A DNA stretch of 64,000 nucleotides, from the NCBI GenBank assembly GCA_932521025.1, contig OW051469.1, positions 1,810,398 through 1,874,397 of the forward strand. Reading direction: 5' to 3'. Below, in pieces: positions 42,125 through 52,621 of this stretch (positions within the stretch are counted from its first letter, which is position 1; every line of letters begins with the position of its first letter). The notes under the pieces were generated by a model that did not search any database, was not told the DNA's origin, and saw only the letters and a program-made list of their open reading frames with translations. The DNA comes from Oscheius onirici (Eukaryota; Nematoda; Chromadorea; Rhabditida; Rhabditidae). Position numbers and translations under genes: made by a program.

Positions 42125-43789
42125 ATGGTTGATCAGACTACGCCAGCTGTAGCTCCGGTTGATGAGGAGCGTCAAAGAGCTCTGGCAAATTATCGCCGAA
42201 AGCTGGCCGAATGTCGCGAATTCGAAGAGCGACTAAAGGAACTTCGCAAGAAGGTATAATTCATGTTTTTGCCCAAAAAATGCAAACTACCAGGAAACCG
42301 AGCAGCAAAAGGGCTTCGACAAGTCGGAAAATGACATCAAATCGCTGCAATCGGTCGGCCAGATTGTCGGCGAAGTTCTGAAGCAGCTGAGCGAGGAAAA
42401 GTTCATTGTCAAGGCTACCAACGGTCCGCGTTACGTCGTCGGATGCCGTAGATCTATCAACAAGGAGGCACTAAAGCAGGGAACACGCGTCGCTCTCGAC
42501 ATGACTACATTGACCATAATGTAATCCCATTTTCCCTGCTCACATCGCTAAGATTTCAGGAGACAGCTACCACGAGAAGTAGATCCGCTGGTGTACAAAA
42601 TGTCGCACGAAGATCCTGGAAATATAACCTATTCCGACGTTGGAGGCCTCTCAGAGCAGATTCGTGAGCTGCGTGAGGTCGTCGAGCTGCCTCTGATCAA
42701 TCCGGAGCTCTTCCGTCGTGTCGGAATCACACCGCCGAAGGGCTGTCTCCTCTACGGTCCGCCGGGAACGGGGAAGACCCTCCTGGCTCGTGCCGTCGCC
42801 TCCCAGCTCGACTGCAACTTCCTGAAAGTCGTCTCCTCGGCCATCGTCGACAAATATATCGGAGAATCGGCCAGAATGATCCGCGAAATGTTCAACTATG
42901 CCCGTGATCATCAGCCTTGTATCGTATTCATGGACGAGATTGACGCCATCGGTGGCCGTCGTTTCTCCGAGGGAACATCAGCTGATCGTGAAATTCAAAG
43001 AACCCTGATGGAGCTTCTCAATCAGCTCGACGGATTCGATTCTCTCGGCAAAGTCAAGGTACTTTTCCTCTCTAAAACTTTGACAGGCACCTTCTCATCC
43101 TAAATTTTTGTCTGCAAAAACTAGATCTGTCAGTTCGTGTGTAGCCATAGTGTAACAGCCTGTAAAGGTGACAAAATTGAGAAATTTGCCCATGGTATCT
43201 CTGAGCAAAAGTTGGATGGAGGTGTGCCTGTCGGTGTTCAACAATATCTCCACTCATCACAATTTTCAGGTGATCATGGCCACGAACAGACCCGACACCT
43301 TGGACCCGGCTCTTCTCCGTCCCGGTCGTCTGGACCGTAAAATTGAGATCGGCCTTCCGAACGAGCAGAGTCGTCTCGAAGTTCTCAAAATCCACGCGAA
43401 TCCCATCACGAAGCACGGCGAGATTGACTACGAGGCCATTGTCAAATTATCCGACGGCTTCAGTTGTGCCGATCTCCGAAATGTTTGTACAGAAGCAGGC
43501 GAGTTCTTTTTTTCTTCTCAATAGGCCAGATTCTTTGCCCTTCCTGTTGCTATTGAACTTTCGACAAAGCGGTGCCATGACTCCAATTTGAATGATCAAA
43601 CGCCCATGTTGACGTCTGATCATTCCCCCCAAAAACTCTGCTTCTATTAATAACTTCATCATCTTTTCAGGCCTCTTCGCTATACGTGCCGAGCGTGAAT
43701 ACGTGATTGAGGAGGATTTCATGAAAGCCGTCCGAAAAGTAGGCGATGCCAAGCGCCTCGAGACCAAGCTCGACTACAAGCCCGTCTAA
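42125..43789 (+). CDS. rpt-4: 26S proteasome regulatory subunit Rpt4 (PSMC6)
   Basis: One of six AAA ATPases in the base of the 19S regulatory particle; it unfolds ubiquitylated substrates. Seen: six exons. The N-terminal coiled coil is [20 protein letters not shown], then an OB domain ([33 protein letters not shown]). The AAA module has Walker A GPPGTGKT, pore-loop region [10 protein letters not shown], Walker [16 protein letters not shown], sensor and [23 protein letters not shown] and the C-terminus ETKLDYKPV, which is the Rpt4 end without an HbYX motif. About 400 residues, compared with 389 in human; the extra residues are at the N-terminus ([11 protein letters not shown]). TAA at 43787-43789. 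The intron at 43059-43269 is long for this gene but shows nothing special. Confidence 0.97.
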
Positions 43790-44136
43790 TTCATTCCCCC
43801 GGTTTTCTCACGATATGTACTCGTATAACTGTGTGTCTATTCCAAAATCTGTGCTTTTGTTTTATTTATAAAAAAAGATCCGGTCCTTTTCCGAGAGGGC
43901 ATGTAAGAAGTTAAGCAGTAGAAAATTGGCAAAACCAGTTCTCCGGGTCGCTTTTCGTGGCGGGGTCATTGTTGTTTGTTGCCCTGCTTGCCAAATTTTT
44001 CCATCTCTTTTCTCCCGCTCTAAAAATAGTTGAGCTGGATGGTTTCCATCCAGCTCAATTAGTCCGAACCCATTCATCTCAAATAACGACTCCTCCCCCT
44101 TACTCGAAATGTCAGGTTCTCGCCACAGAATTGGCC
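43790..44136. other. Spacer between rpt-4 and the saposin-like gene
   Basis: Contains a short perfect hairpin near 44031-44063 (TTGAGCTGGATGG and CCATCCAGCTCAA). No AATAAA was found within 100 nt of the rpt-4 stop. No gene recognised. Confidence 0.5.
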
Positions 44137-45560
44137 ATGTGTTCCCTTCGGAGCGTCCTTCTACTTCTTCCGACTCTTCTAGCAGCTCCGCTTCAGTCAG
44201 GAATCGACAATAATGATATTGTGGTCAGTTTTGCAGCTTTTTTCTCGGTAGATATATATATATTTTGTTGTCTGTTTTCCGTGTCCCTTTCATTTTGTGC
44301 GATTATCAAGTTTGTATGATTCTTTCAGTCATCGAATTTTTTTCGACTGCTTCATTATTGAAATTGGAGAATGTTAACGTTCTGAAGATGTGTTTCAAAC
44401 ACAGACCGACTTACCAGTCGCTAAACTTTAATTCGGTTAGAACTTAGTTTTTTGTCTGTTTTTTTCGCAAAAGTCATACGGACACCGCCTGCTTGTTGCA
44501 CACAGCACCTAGAGACACCGATCTGCTTCAAATAGTCGAGAAACGACCAAAATTTCCACCGCTACAGACCAGCTTGTACAGTAAAGGCCCCAACTAAAAT
44601 GATAGCCTTTGAATTCACATGCACATTTCGTGAAGCTGTGAGCTTTCTTTTTTTCTGAGCGCAGCTGAACAACCCAGTCTCAACTTTATGATATCTGAAA
44701 CTTCGTGTATTATCACCATGTCCCTTACTCGGTTTTGTCTCTCGTATCTGCTGGGCACCTTCTTGTAGACGTTCCAGACGATCAACGTCCATAAAGAAAT
44801 TGGGTGTTTGTTGAACCACCACCGCTAATTGTCCTAATCAAAATGACGCATTTCAGCCACTGGTTCCTCAGGAGAGGGCCGTCATTCACATGGAATTCAA
44901 TGAAAACGGTACAGTCAAACATCAGACACCAGAAAAACCTCCGTCCTTCGAAATAATCCCCGTCGACGCCCTCTGTGATTTTTGCTTCGCCGTCGTGGAA
45001 ATGCTGAAGAATATGCAGAAATCGGATGATAATTTTGAAGAAGTAATTTCAAAAAAGGAGGGCAAGAAAAATGAATTTAGACTGTCAAAAAAGATTGCTT
45101 AAATCACACGACGGACAGCTCAAAGAAGGAAATTTGTGGCTATGTGGACAAGATTAATTTGGAGCGGCTGAAAAAGGAAACGGCTTCGAAATTGTGTCTG
45201 GAGGAGAGGCTCTGCTTTGAACAGAGACCAGAGCAGAAGGTACGAGAGACAGAGAGTCGGGTCTGATAGAGGGAGACAGAGAGACAAGAATGAGAGATGG
45301 TCACTCTGAAAAAGAAAGCTTTTTAGGAAAAGAAGGTGATAGTCGATCAGTCAAATGATGAGAAACCAAAAACGAAGGTGGAGGACAAAAAAGTACAGGT
45401 AAAAAGGTAGCCTCGTTAGACTCATTAACCCACTTTTAGCTGTCTAACCCTGCCTCATAAACCAAGAAGACTATATTTTCAGCGAGTGTCCAAACGTCAT
45501 CCCTGGTTCATCAACAAGACGGTCTCATTAAGAATGTTTGTAGAAGATATAGCTAAATGA
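44137..45560 (+). CDS. Secreted saposin-like (saposin B domain) protein
   Basis: Saposin-type proteins bind and perturb lipids; in nematodes some are gut or immune effectors. Seen: exon 1 (44137-44223) encodes a signal peptide, MCSLRSVLLLLPTLLAAPLQ. After a 0.63-kb intron comes PLVPQERAVIHMEFNENG, then the domain start ALCDFCFAVVEMLKNMQK. A 30-40 nt intron leads to TVKKDCLNHTTDSSKKEICG, then KLCLEERLCFEQRPEQK. This gives six cysteines in saposin order: CxxC, C, C, CxxxxC. Two Lys-rich exons follow, the last RVSKRHPWFINKTVSLRMFV ending VEDIAK with TGA at 45558-45560. About 190 residues. One potential N-glycosylation site (NHT) lies within the domain. The stop is only 62 bp from the convergent LIM gene. 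The family is clear; the role here is unknown. Confidence 0.75.
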
Positions 45561-45622
45561 ATACAAGAAAATTTGAGGGCAGAGAGAACTGATGATATTT
45601 CATTTTTCTTTCAAATCTACAG

Positions 45623-46063
45623 CTAATCGGACTTGGCAATGTGCATGACGAGCTGGTACTCCCAGTAGCATTTCCTGTGCATGGGCAGACCGGCATTGTT
45701 CTCGACGAAAGAGTTTTCCAGGGGCTGACGACATCTGAAACCGTTACTATTATTGTCCCTGTCCTCTCATATTTTAAAGGACTGAACTCACACAGCACAG
45801 GTGAAGCAGGTGGGATGCCAGTGCTTGGCGCCGACTTGGAGGAAGTTGTCTTCGATGGGAGCCAGACAGCCGGCACAGGGGACGACATCCAGATGACAGT
45901 GACTGCAGACGGAGGCTTCGGCCTTTTCCTCAAACTTTTCGTCGTGCTGGATTCGACAGCCGCAGAGGGAGCAGAAGAAGTGGTCGACGTGCCAGAGCTG
46001 GCCGCGGGCGAACAGCGCCGACTCTTGTTCGATCTTGCGCGAGCAGCCGGCACAGCGATTCAT
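45623..46063 (-). CDS. Small LIM-only protein with two LIM domains
   Basis: LIM domains are zinc-binding protein-interaction modules. Seen: two exons. Exon 1 (46063-about 45791) encodes MNRCAGCSRKIEQESALFAR, with a first LIM running CAGC, WHVDHFFCSLC, CSHC. A second LIM starts at once: CAGCLAPIEDNFLQVGAKHW, HPTCFTCAVCRQPL. Exon 2 completes it with GLPMHRKCYWEYQ, then VMHIAKSD and TAG at 45623-45625. About 128 residues, almost nothing outside the two LIMs. The spacing and sequence resemble the small LIM-only or paxillin/PINCH-like proteins, but the exact orthologue is not clear. Its ATG is 106 bp from the divergent gene at 46170, so the two probably share a promoter; its 3' end nearly touches the saposin-like gene. 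Confidence 0.85.
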
Positions 46064-46169
46064 CTTGGCAACTATGTTTTGTGCTTTTTAAAAAAAGTTT
46101 TCTTCAAAAATCAAATGTTAATTTTAAAGAAACTTAATAATAGAGAAGCAATTAAGACATTTGAAAAAG

Positions 46170-46553
46170 ATGTCTTCGAAGAAGGAGTCGTCGCCGAAGG
46201 AGAAGAAGACGGAAGAGGGCGAAAAGTTGGCCTTCTGCTCGGACCAGGAATGGGAACAGAGCGAGTCTGCCTACTCTGCCGAGCTGCTCAATGTGAAGAA
46301 GAAGCCGAATCGCGTGACTGTCTTTGCCGGTCCGGAGAAGATGGTCGATGCGGCGGGACGATCCATCCACCAGATTCCGACGACGATCGTCCGCGAGATG
46401 TCGAAGGAAGGAGAGACGGACGACCGGCTCAGAGCACTCGCGAGACTGGTGACTGGAGTGGCCAAGACGCCGCTGGAGGACGAGACGGCCGAAGGAGTCG
46501 AAGTCACCGTAACCATGAAGATCAGTCGTCAGGACAAGACCAACGGTCAGTGA
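46170..46553 (+). CDS. Hypothetical charged protein, 127 residues, single exon
   Basis: An uninterrupted frame from ATG 46170 to TGA 46551-46553 with no splice signals needed. It opens MSSKKESSPKEKKTEEGEKL, then LAFCSDQEWEQSESAYSAEL, KKKPNRVTVFAGPEKMVDAA and IPTTIVREMSKEGETDDRLR, and ends VTVTMKISRQDKTNGQ. Mixed charged residues with moderate hydrophobic content; no signal peptide or membrane segment. Codon use is similar to the neighbouring genes and differs from the intergenic DNA, which argues that it is real. No family recognised. Head to head with the LIM gene. Confidence 0.6.
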   Translation: MSSKKESSPKEKKTEEGEKLAFCSDQEWEQSESAYSAELLNVKKKPNRVTVFAGPEKMVDAAGRSIHQIPTTIVREMSKEGETDDRLRALARLVTGVAKTPLEDETAEGVEVTVTMKISRQDKTNGQ

Positions 46554-48571
46554 TCTGTGTCTTCTGTCTATAAGCATAAACACTTCCAAGTTTGGGTCTT
46601 TTTCTCTTTGGGCCAGGGTAGAAATCTTCAAATTGTCTGGAAGCTGTCTGGAAGTGGTAGAACAACTAGTTCAGACTCTCTGCCAGATCCAGTAGTTCCT
46701 GTCCTCTCTTCTTCAGTAGAATACTACCTTTTTACAGACTCTGGAGTGATAGGAATAGTAGGAACATTTCTGCTCGATTCTAAAGGTTCTGGCTGAAGCT
46801 ACTCTGCTCAACTGACCTATCCAATCCAGTGAGGACTCATACTGTTTCCAGGCTATTAGAAAGAGTCAGACGATGTCATGTGGTAGATGTTTCTCTCTGT
46901 CCCTCTGTCTCTCTATCTCACTGACTATCTGTTTCTCAATCTCACAGTCCCTCTGTCCCTTGTAACTAGACTCCATTCAAACAATACTCTGACTCACGAT
47001 TCCGACTCCCCCTATTGATCCCCCATCATTCTGTCGCCCTTATTGCGGAATGAAACTGGTTCAGAGAGGGGCGTGTTAATCGACTGCATCTTACCTTTAA
47101 ACTATTCAAATCTCCCACTTCCTCCCTTTCTCACTATCAGAAAAGTGTGCTAATCCCATCAAAAAGACCCGTGCTCAACCCACAAAAGGTCGAGAGAAGG
47201 ACTCGGCAAACATGAGTCAGGCCGTGTCCACCACACCCACCTCTCTAGAAAAAAAAGAGTGTTCAAGGTCAGCTAGGTCCCCACAATACGCCCATTTAGC
47301 ATTTTGCTGTCGATTATGCCACATTTTGTTTACTGCTAAAAAAATGATCTCTGCCGCCCGTATTAGGCAAATTAGGGGGCAGGTGGATTGTTTTGCAACT
47401 TCCTACCACATTTTTCAGGATGAAAACGATATTTTCCAACTTTTCGATGTTTTGCAAAGTTGTAGCCCTTGATCTGCTCTATAACTTTGCAGAACAACGG
47501 AAAATTGAAAAATGCCGTTTTTATCTCGAAAATACAGCGTACGCAATTGCGTACCTTTCGACTTGCATGGTCCTCTTTACGATTGTTTACGGCCAATTGT
47601 AGTGAAAAAATTGATTCCTGTCGACTAAATTAGGCAAATTATGGGCAAGCGGACTGTTTTCCGACGATTTCGTGACACAATCTCCCCCACTTTACCACTC
47701 TCGAGTTTACCTATCGAGCCCTGTTGAGTTTTGATCGGCGACATCCTCATTCCTCGACGCTGTTACTATTTTAGCCTTGTACACTTGTTTACAGTGATCC
47801 TCGTTGTTTTCCAAGCCACATTTTCTGAGAAAAGTTAATTTTATCCGAGGTATAAAAATGATCAGCCGCTTTCTCGAACTGGGAAGGAGCAGGGACGACT
47901 GGTGCCTTACAGCTTGGGAGTAAACCGTCTTGGAAAAGCTTCAGGCAGCATTTTTCTCAATGTTTCGGCCCGAAGCATCTTTTGCTTCAATCTGCTTATT
48001 TGTTTCTCGTTTTTTAGCCGAATCGGTAGAGAAAATGTGCTAAAACATGTAAGAAAAGGGGTAACAAAAACATAGATTTTTCAAGCTCTGCCGCCCTTTT
48101 GATATTTGAATTTTCTCGTGGCGGAATGTGAGTTTTCTTTCACCATTGTTCTTCCGGCGCATTTCCTTCTTTTCCACCAGTTCTCTTCGTTTTTTTTCTC
48201 ATACTAAATCATTTCCTCACTTATTTAAAAGCCTTTCTGCCGCCCAGTGTCGTAAAAAGGGCTTTTGTTGTAATGTTGACTCATCACAGACTTGCCCATG
48301 TCGCTTTCTCGCGCCCGCAACACGGCATCATTTCTCCCTCTAGAATTTTGTTGTTTTCGTTTTATTTACTCCCTCTCTCGTCGAGGCAATGTTTTTCCTC
48401 CTGCCGATGTTGTTTGGACGCCGGCCTGGCAGAGCTAATGTCCTCCAGGAATCGATGTCCAGCCAATTTCGCTCCCTTTTGTTTTCTTCTTCATTTTTCC
48501 TCAAAATATAGCAAGTTTTTGTAATTTACAGACCAAATTCGGGTAGTTCGCCTGAAAGAAGGGCGGAGAGG
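46554..48571. other. 2-kb spacer before the phospholipid phosphatase gene
   Basis: Contains a short hairpin repeat at 47446-47498, and a direct repeat pair near 47364 and 47630 (TTAGGCAAATTA then GGATTGTTTT or GGACTGTTTT) flanking it. No coding exon or RNA gene recognised. Confidence 0.45.
47446..47498. repeat. Short hairpin repeat (GTTCTGCAAAGTTGTAG family)
   Basis: GATGTTTTGCAAAGTTGTAG, CCCTTGATCTGCTC, TATAACTTTGCAGAAC. The centre is inverted relative to the copy at 20884, as expected if the unit can insert in either orientation. Confidence 0.7.
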
Positions 48572-49979
48572 ATGGAGGAAGAGATCAACGACAACAATAT
48601 CATCCGAATTTCGAGGATAATCTGTGATTTTCTTATTCTCGTCGTCTGCGGTTGGTTTTTACCCGTTTTCAGGTTTTTCTTTATCACTTCTATAGCTTGA
48701 CAAAAAAAAACTATAGCTTGACAGAATCTTTTTTGCAGCTCTCCCGCTGCTCATCTTCCACGAATTTGTCTCTCCCTACAAACGAGGCTTCTACTGCGAT
48801 GATGAGTCCATCAGGTACCTATTTTCCCTACTTTTAACATAAAAAAATCAAGGTATCCCGTTGTCAAATCCACCGTTCCGAGGGAGATGCTCGTAGTCAT
48901 CGGAATTGTCATCCCTGCCTGTCTGGTATGCCCATTTTTTGTATTTTTTATGATAAAACTTCAGATAATTGGAACAGAGATTTTCCGAGCCCAGGCTTGG
49001 GAAAAGAAGTGTGCCGACCAGTTCAAGACGTACAGGATGAAAAACTACAATGTCCATAGGCTAATTGTTCGTCTCTACTGCTTTATTGGATACTTTTTCC
49101 TCGGAATCTGCTTCAATCAGCTCATGGTCGACATTGCCAAGTACACGATCGGCAGACAACGGCCACATTTCATGGATGCCTGTAAGCCGAATAAGGGCTA
49201 TGCTACTGTAAGTTTTCTTGACTTGTTATGCTTTTTTAATCGAAAAGGAAAGTGCGTATTTTGTTTTATTTTTGCGAGAAAATGAGACGAAGCAGACGTA
49301 GACAAACATCGGAGTCATAGAAAGAACTATGGACTTTTGCTTTTGGACGAAGTCTCGGGGATCTAAAAATGCTGAAATCGAATGCCATGCGAAAAGTTTT
49401 TAAAGAAAAGACAGAAATTAATTAAAAACGCCAGTTCCTTTGTTTGGGGAGAATAATTTAAATAACTTTCAGTGCACAAATCCCGACGAATACATCGTCG
49501 ACTGGGAATGTACCGTGAACAACACGAAGCTGACACACGAGGCCCAGCTTTCCTTCTATTCTGGCCACGCTGCCTTTTCGTTCTACGCCGCCTGGTACAC
49601 TTCCGTACGTTCTTATGTGCCGTCCTTTGAAGACCTCCTATTTTAGCTGTATCTCCAAGCTCGACTGTACCGGCCGCTCTTTTCGCGTCTTTTGATGCCT
49701 GTCATCCAATTTTCCCTCTTTGGCGGAGCCGCTTACGTCGCGCTGACGCGCGTTTCGGACTACAAGCATCACTGGTCGGATGTGCTCGTCGGAGCCATTA
49801 TGGGCAGTACCATCGGCGTTTTTGTGGCCCTCTACGTGGCGGAAGTCTTTAAACGGCGTGAAATTCCGGCTACTGTAGCTCATTCGAACGACATCGGTCT
49901 CATCAGGCTCGTTTCCCTTCATTATTGCATGATTTTGGTATTCTGTCTTCTCCAATTTTATAGCTTTGTACATTTTTAA
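48572..49979 (+). CDS. Phospholipid phosphatase (PAP2/LPP family)
   Basis: Integral membrane enzyme that dephosphorylates phosphatidic acid and related lipid phosphates. Seen: about six exons from MEEEINDNNIIRISRIICDF. Hydrophobic segments match the six-span fold. Catalytic motifs are present in order: C1 KYTIGRQRPH (K-x6-RP), C2 YSGHAAF (SGH) and C3 TRVSDYKHHWSD (with T for S in the SRx5Hx3D consensus). A lumenal or external loop has Cys pairs and an NNTKLT glycosylation site. The frame runs to TAA at 49977-49979 with a hydrophobic tail. Alternatively, exon 6 ends at ATCAG near 49908 and joins a final exon at about 50343 (MERRVDGPEVATHSVQVNNE) ending TGA 50447; that would need a GC-AG intron. 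The hydrophilic tail is more usual for this family. Confidence 0.88.
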
Positions 49980-52621
49980 TTTGACTTTACCACTAGAAAT
50001 TTAATAAGATCTTAGCCTTCTTAGCCGTTTCCCCAGGAGAAAAATAACAGGAAATAGCGTGAAAACGGCCATGTACAGTAGCCTCATTCTGCGTACGCGT
50101 TTTTGTAGGGACGCCAAATATTGTGTTTCCCCGGTTTGACAGAAAGGAAACTCAATTTTGCCGATAAAAAAGTAGGTAGGAAAATTGGGTAAAAACAATG
50201 AAAAACATTTTTGTGAGTGATTTACCCTACTGTAACCTTACGCTGCGTACGTATTTTCATGCGGACGGAAAAACAAATCTGACTGATAGACAGACGGAGA
50301 CCACAGCCAAGTTTAAAACTCAAAAAAACTGATAATTTTTCAGAATGGAGCGACGAGTAGACGGTCCTGAAGTAGCTACTCATTCCGTCCAAGTAAATAA
50401 CGAGATTGACGGCCACCACGACAAGGATCATGCTAATCAGCGGCTGTGAGTTCAATTTTCATCCCACACTTTTTTTACACTGCTTATGCCTCAAAAAATC
50501 ACCAAAAAAACGTAACAAAATGGGCCAAAATACCTGCTTTTTCACCTCTGTCTCTCCTCGTTTTCCCTCTAACTCTTCTCGGCTTTTTAACCTCGGAATC
50601 TTCCTACTGGATCGGTGCTGGCTCGTCTCTCTGTCTCTCCCAAATCTCACCACATTTTAGAATGCTGGAAACGTCGAATTATAAGTCGGAAGTCCATCTT
50701 GATCCCGTCTTTGTTGTGGCATAGCTCCCCCCAGGCTCATTTTTCGTGTCTTTCTCACCTCTAGACGTCTCTCTTTTTGCAGCCTTCATTGTTCTGTGGA
50801 AGTCGGCGACGACGGCGAGAAAAAAACTCACTACATGGATCACTATTAGTCTCTCAATCTCGCCCGGTTCAGTTTTTTTTTGGCAGGTAATACTCGAGCA
50901 CAAGTCCCCAAATGTTTATAGTGATAAACTGCTGACAAAAAATGAACTTTCAACGTTTTTAAGCCATGTTTTGTTTCCAAACTTTTCACGCGATTCTAGC
51001 TTCTCTATTCTACGATAAACGGCGCCAGGTCTGTCCTGTATGAACTGAGCAAAACCTTTGCAAAATTTTGAATCTCAAGCTTAGATATTTCGTCGGCAAT
51101 TTCAAGGGTTTTCCCCTATAGTCTGTGCAAAATGTAGAGCATTTTTTAAATTGGCCCGCGCTTTCTTCATAGAACAATTTTCAAATCAAATTGGCGGGAA
51201 TTTAGCTGCGTTACAGCTTGTAAATGTTGGATACTCAGCCAATGAAAAAGCGCGGGCCAATTCAAATAATGCTCTCTATTTTTTGAACAGACTATAACTG
51301 AAACGCTTCAATGTGCGTATCGTCTTTAGCAAAACGAGTAAAAAGCCGCTTGTTCATCTGAATTTTACACATTTCTTCTTCAGTTTTTTGAATACATTCT
51401 ACACGCGACTCGAAACTATAAAATTCACCAAAAAACATGTTTTGTGGCTCTTTCTGCCTATAATTTAAAAGCTGACCAATTAAGGGCCAACTGCTCGAGT
51501 ATTGCATATCCTTTCCCCTTCGAATCTCCCCCTCGGTTAATAAATATTACCAAGCGTAGTTGTTGTGTTTGCTCCGCATCTGCTTCGCCGCCTAACTCAA
51601 CCTCGACCATCATCTCGAAAATGAGTTTTCTGGCGCTTTCAGCAGCATGCTGTCAATGGATCGCAACTCGTGGTATTCGGCTCGGGACGACTTTTCTGAG
51701 GTCCCTCTTTCGGACGGAACTTCTGCATGTACAGCCTACTACAGTCTTCGTTCTGAGCCCAGTTTCGCTAGAGTTTATGTTGGATAGAATCACCCTTTTT
51801 GTACACTTTTTCCGTTTATCTTTCCCAGTGCCATGATGAGCTTATATGCAAGAGGTTTAGAGAGAATAAAGTAGAGAGATTTCGACTGTGTAAAGTAAAC
51901 AGCGCGGTAAACATTGGGTGGAAATTGGTTTTCGGAATAACCTTTGTATCCGTTACGTTTATGAAAAACTTGTGAAACCATGCCGAGGTGCCCCCCCCCC
52001 CATTCTCCAAGCGTGTCTCCAAATTTTTTGACAAAGAAAACGCCATTATTCGATGAACTTGCTGCTGCCAAAATTTCATTCAGCCGACTGAATCCCACGA
52101 ACAAAAGCTATCCTTTCAGAAGCTTCAGACGACCAGGTTCAATTTTTGAGCTTGCTTTAATCTCAACAAAGGACTGTTTTAACGAGTTTTAAACATGAGT
52201 TCAGAAATATCATGGGAAAAGTTGCGTACGTTTGTGGATGCCAATTTGGACAGTTTTTCACTAATTTTTGTACACAATATACGTAATTGAAAGTAAACGA
52301 AAAGATTTGCTGAATTTTTTATCAAAACTGGCGAAAAGTACCACGAATTTCTTCATTTCCAGACACAGACTTTTACTAACCTCCCAATTTTCAGCGTCTC
52401 TTCGAGCAAGTCTGCAGCCACGTCTTCCTCGACTCAAGAAGCTCGTCGACAGTACTTCCAGGCCGTCTAGACTCTTCCAGAAGTTTCCCCCAGCTTACTG
52501 TAAGTACCGTCCGCAATCTCTCCTCTCAGCCCACTTTGTCCCGACTCTCACAGCTTTACCCCTGTATACAAATTTATTGCTTTGGTATTGCACGATTAAA
52601 AATACTCGTAAATTATATAAT
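49980..52621. other. 2.6-kb region without a convincing gene
   Basis: Holds the possible last exon of the phosphatase gene (50343-50447), a MITE-like element (51117-51296) and AT-rich sequence. A short splice-like coding stretch near 52197-52500 can be read in more than one frame and is not called. Confidence 0.45.
51117..51296. mobile_element. MITE-like palindrome, TATAGTCTG ends
   Basis: TATAGTCTGTGCAAAATGTA and TATTTTTTGAACAGACTATA bound a 180-bp inverted repeat. Internal blocks GGCCCGCGCTTTCTT and AAAAAGCGCGGGCC pair, and the interior carries a GATACTCAGCC unit. TA lies at both borders. Same family as 6654 and 56541. Confidence 0.7.

Noticed and set aside
51444-51836. Plus-strand open frame of 130 residues
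   Set aside because: It lacks a plausible ATG at its start, has low-complexity composition and matches no family.
52197-52500. A possible small spliced plus-strand gene (MSSEISWEKL start, then a Ser/Arg-rich exon)
   Set aside because: The second exon is open in three frames and the donor is ambiguous; there is no family signal, so no reading can be preferred.
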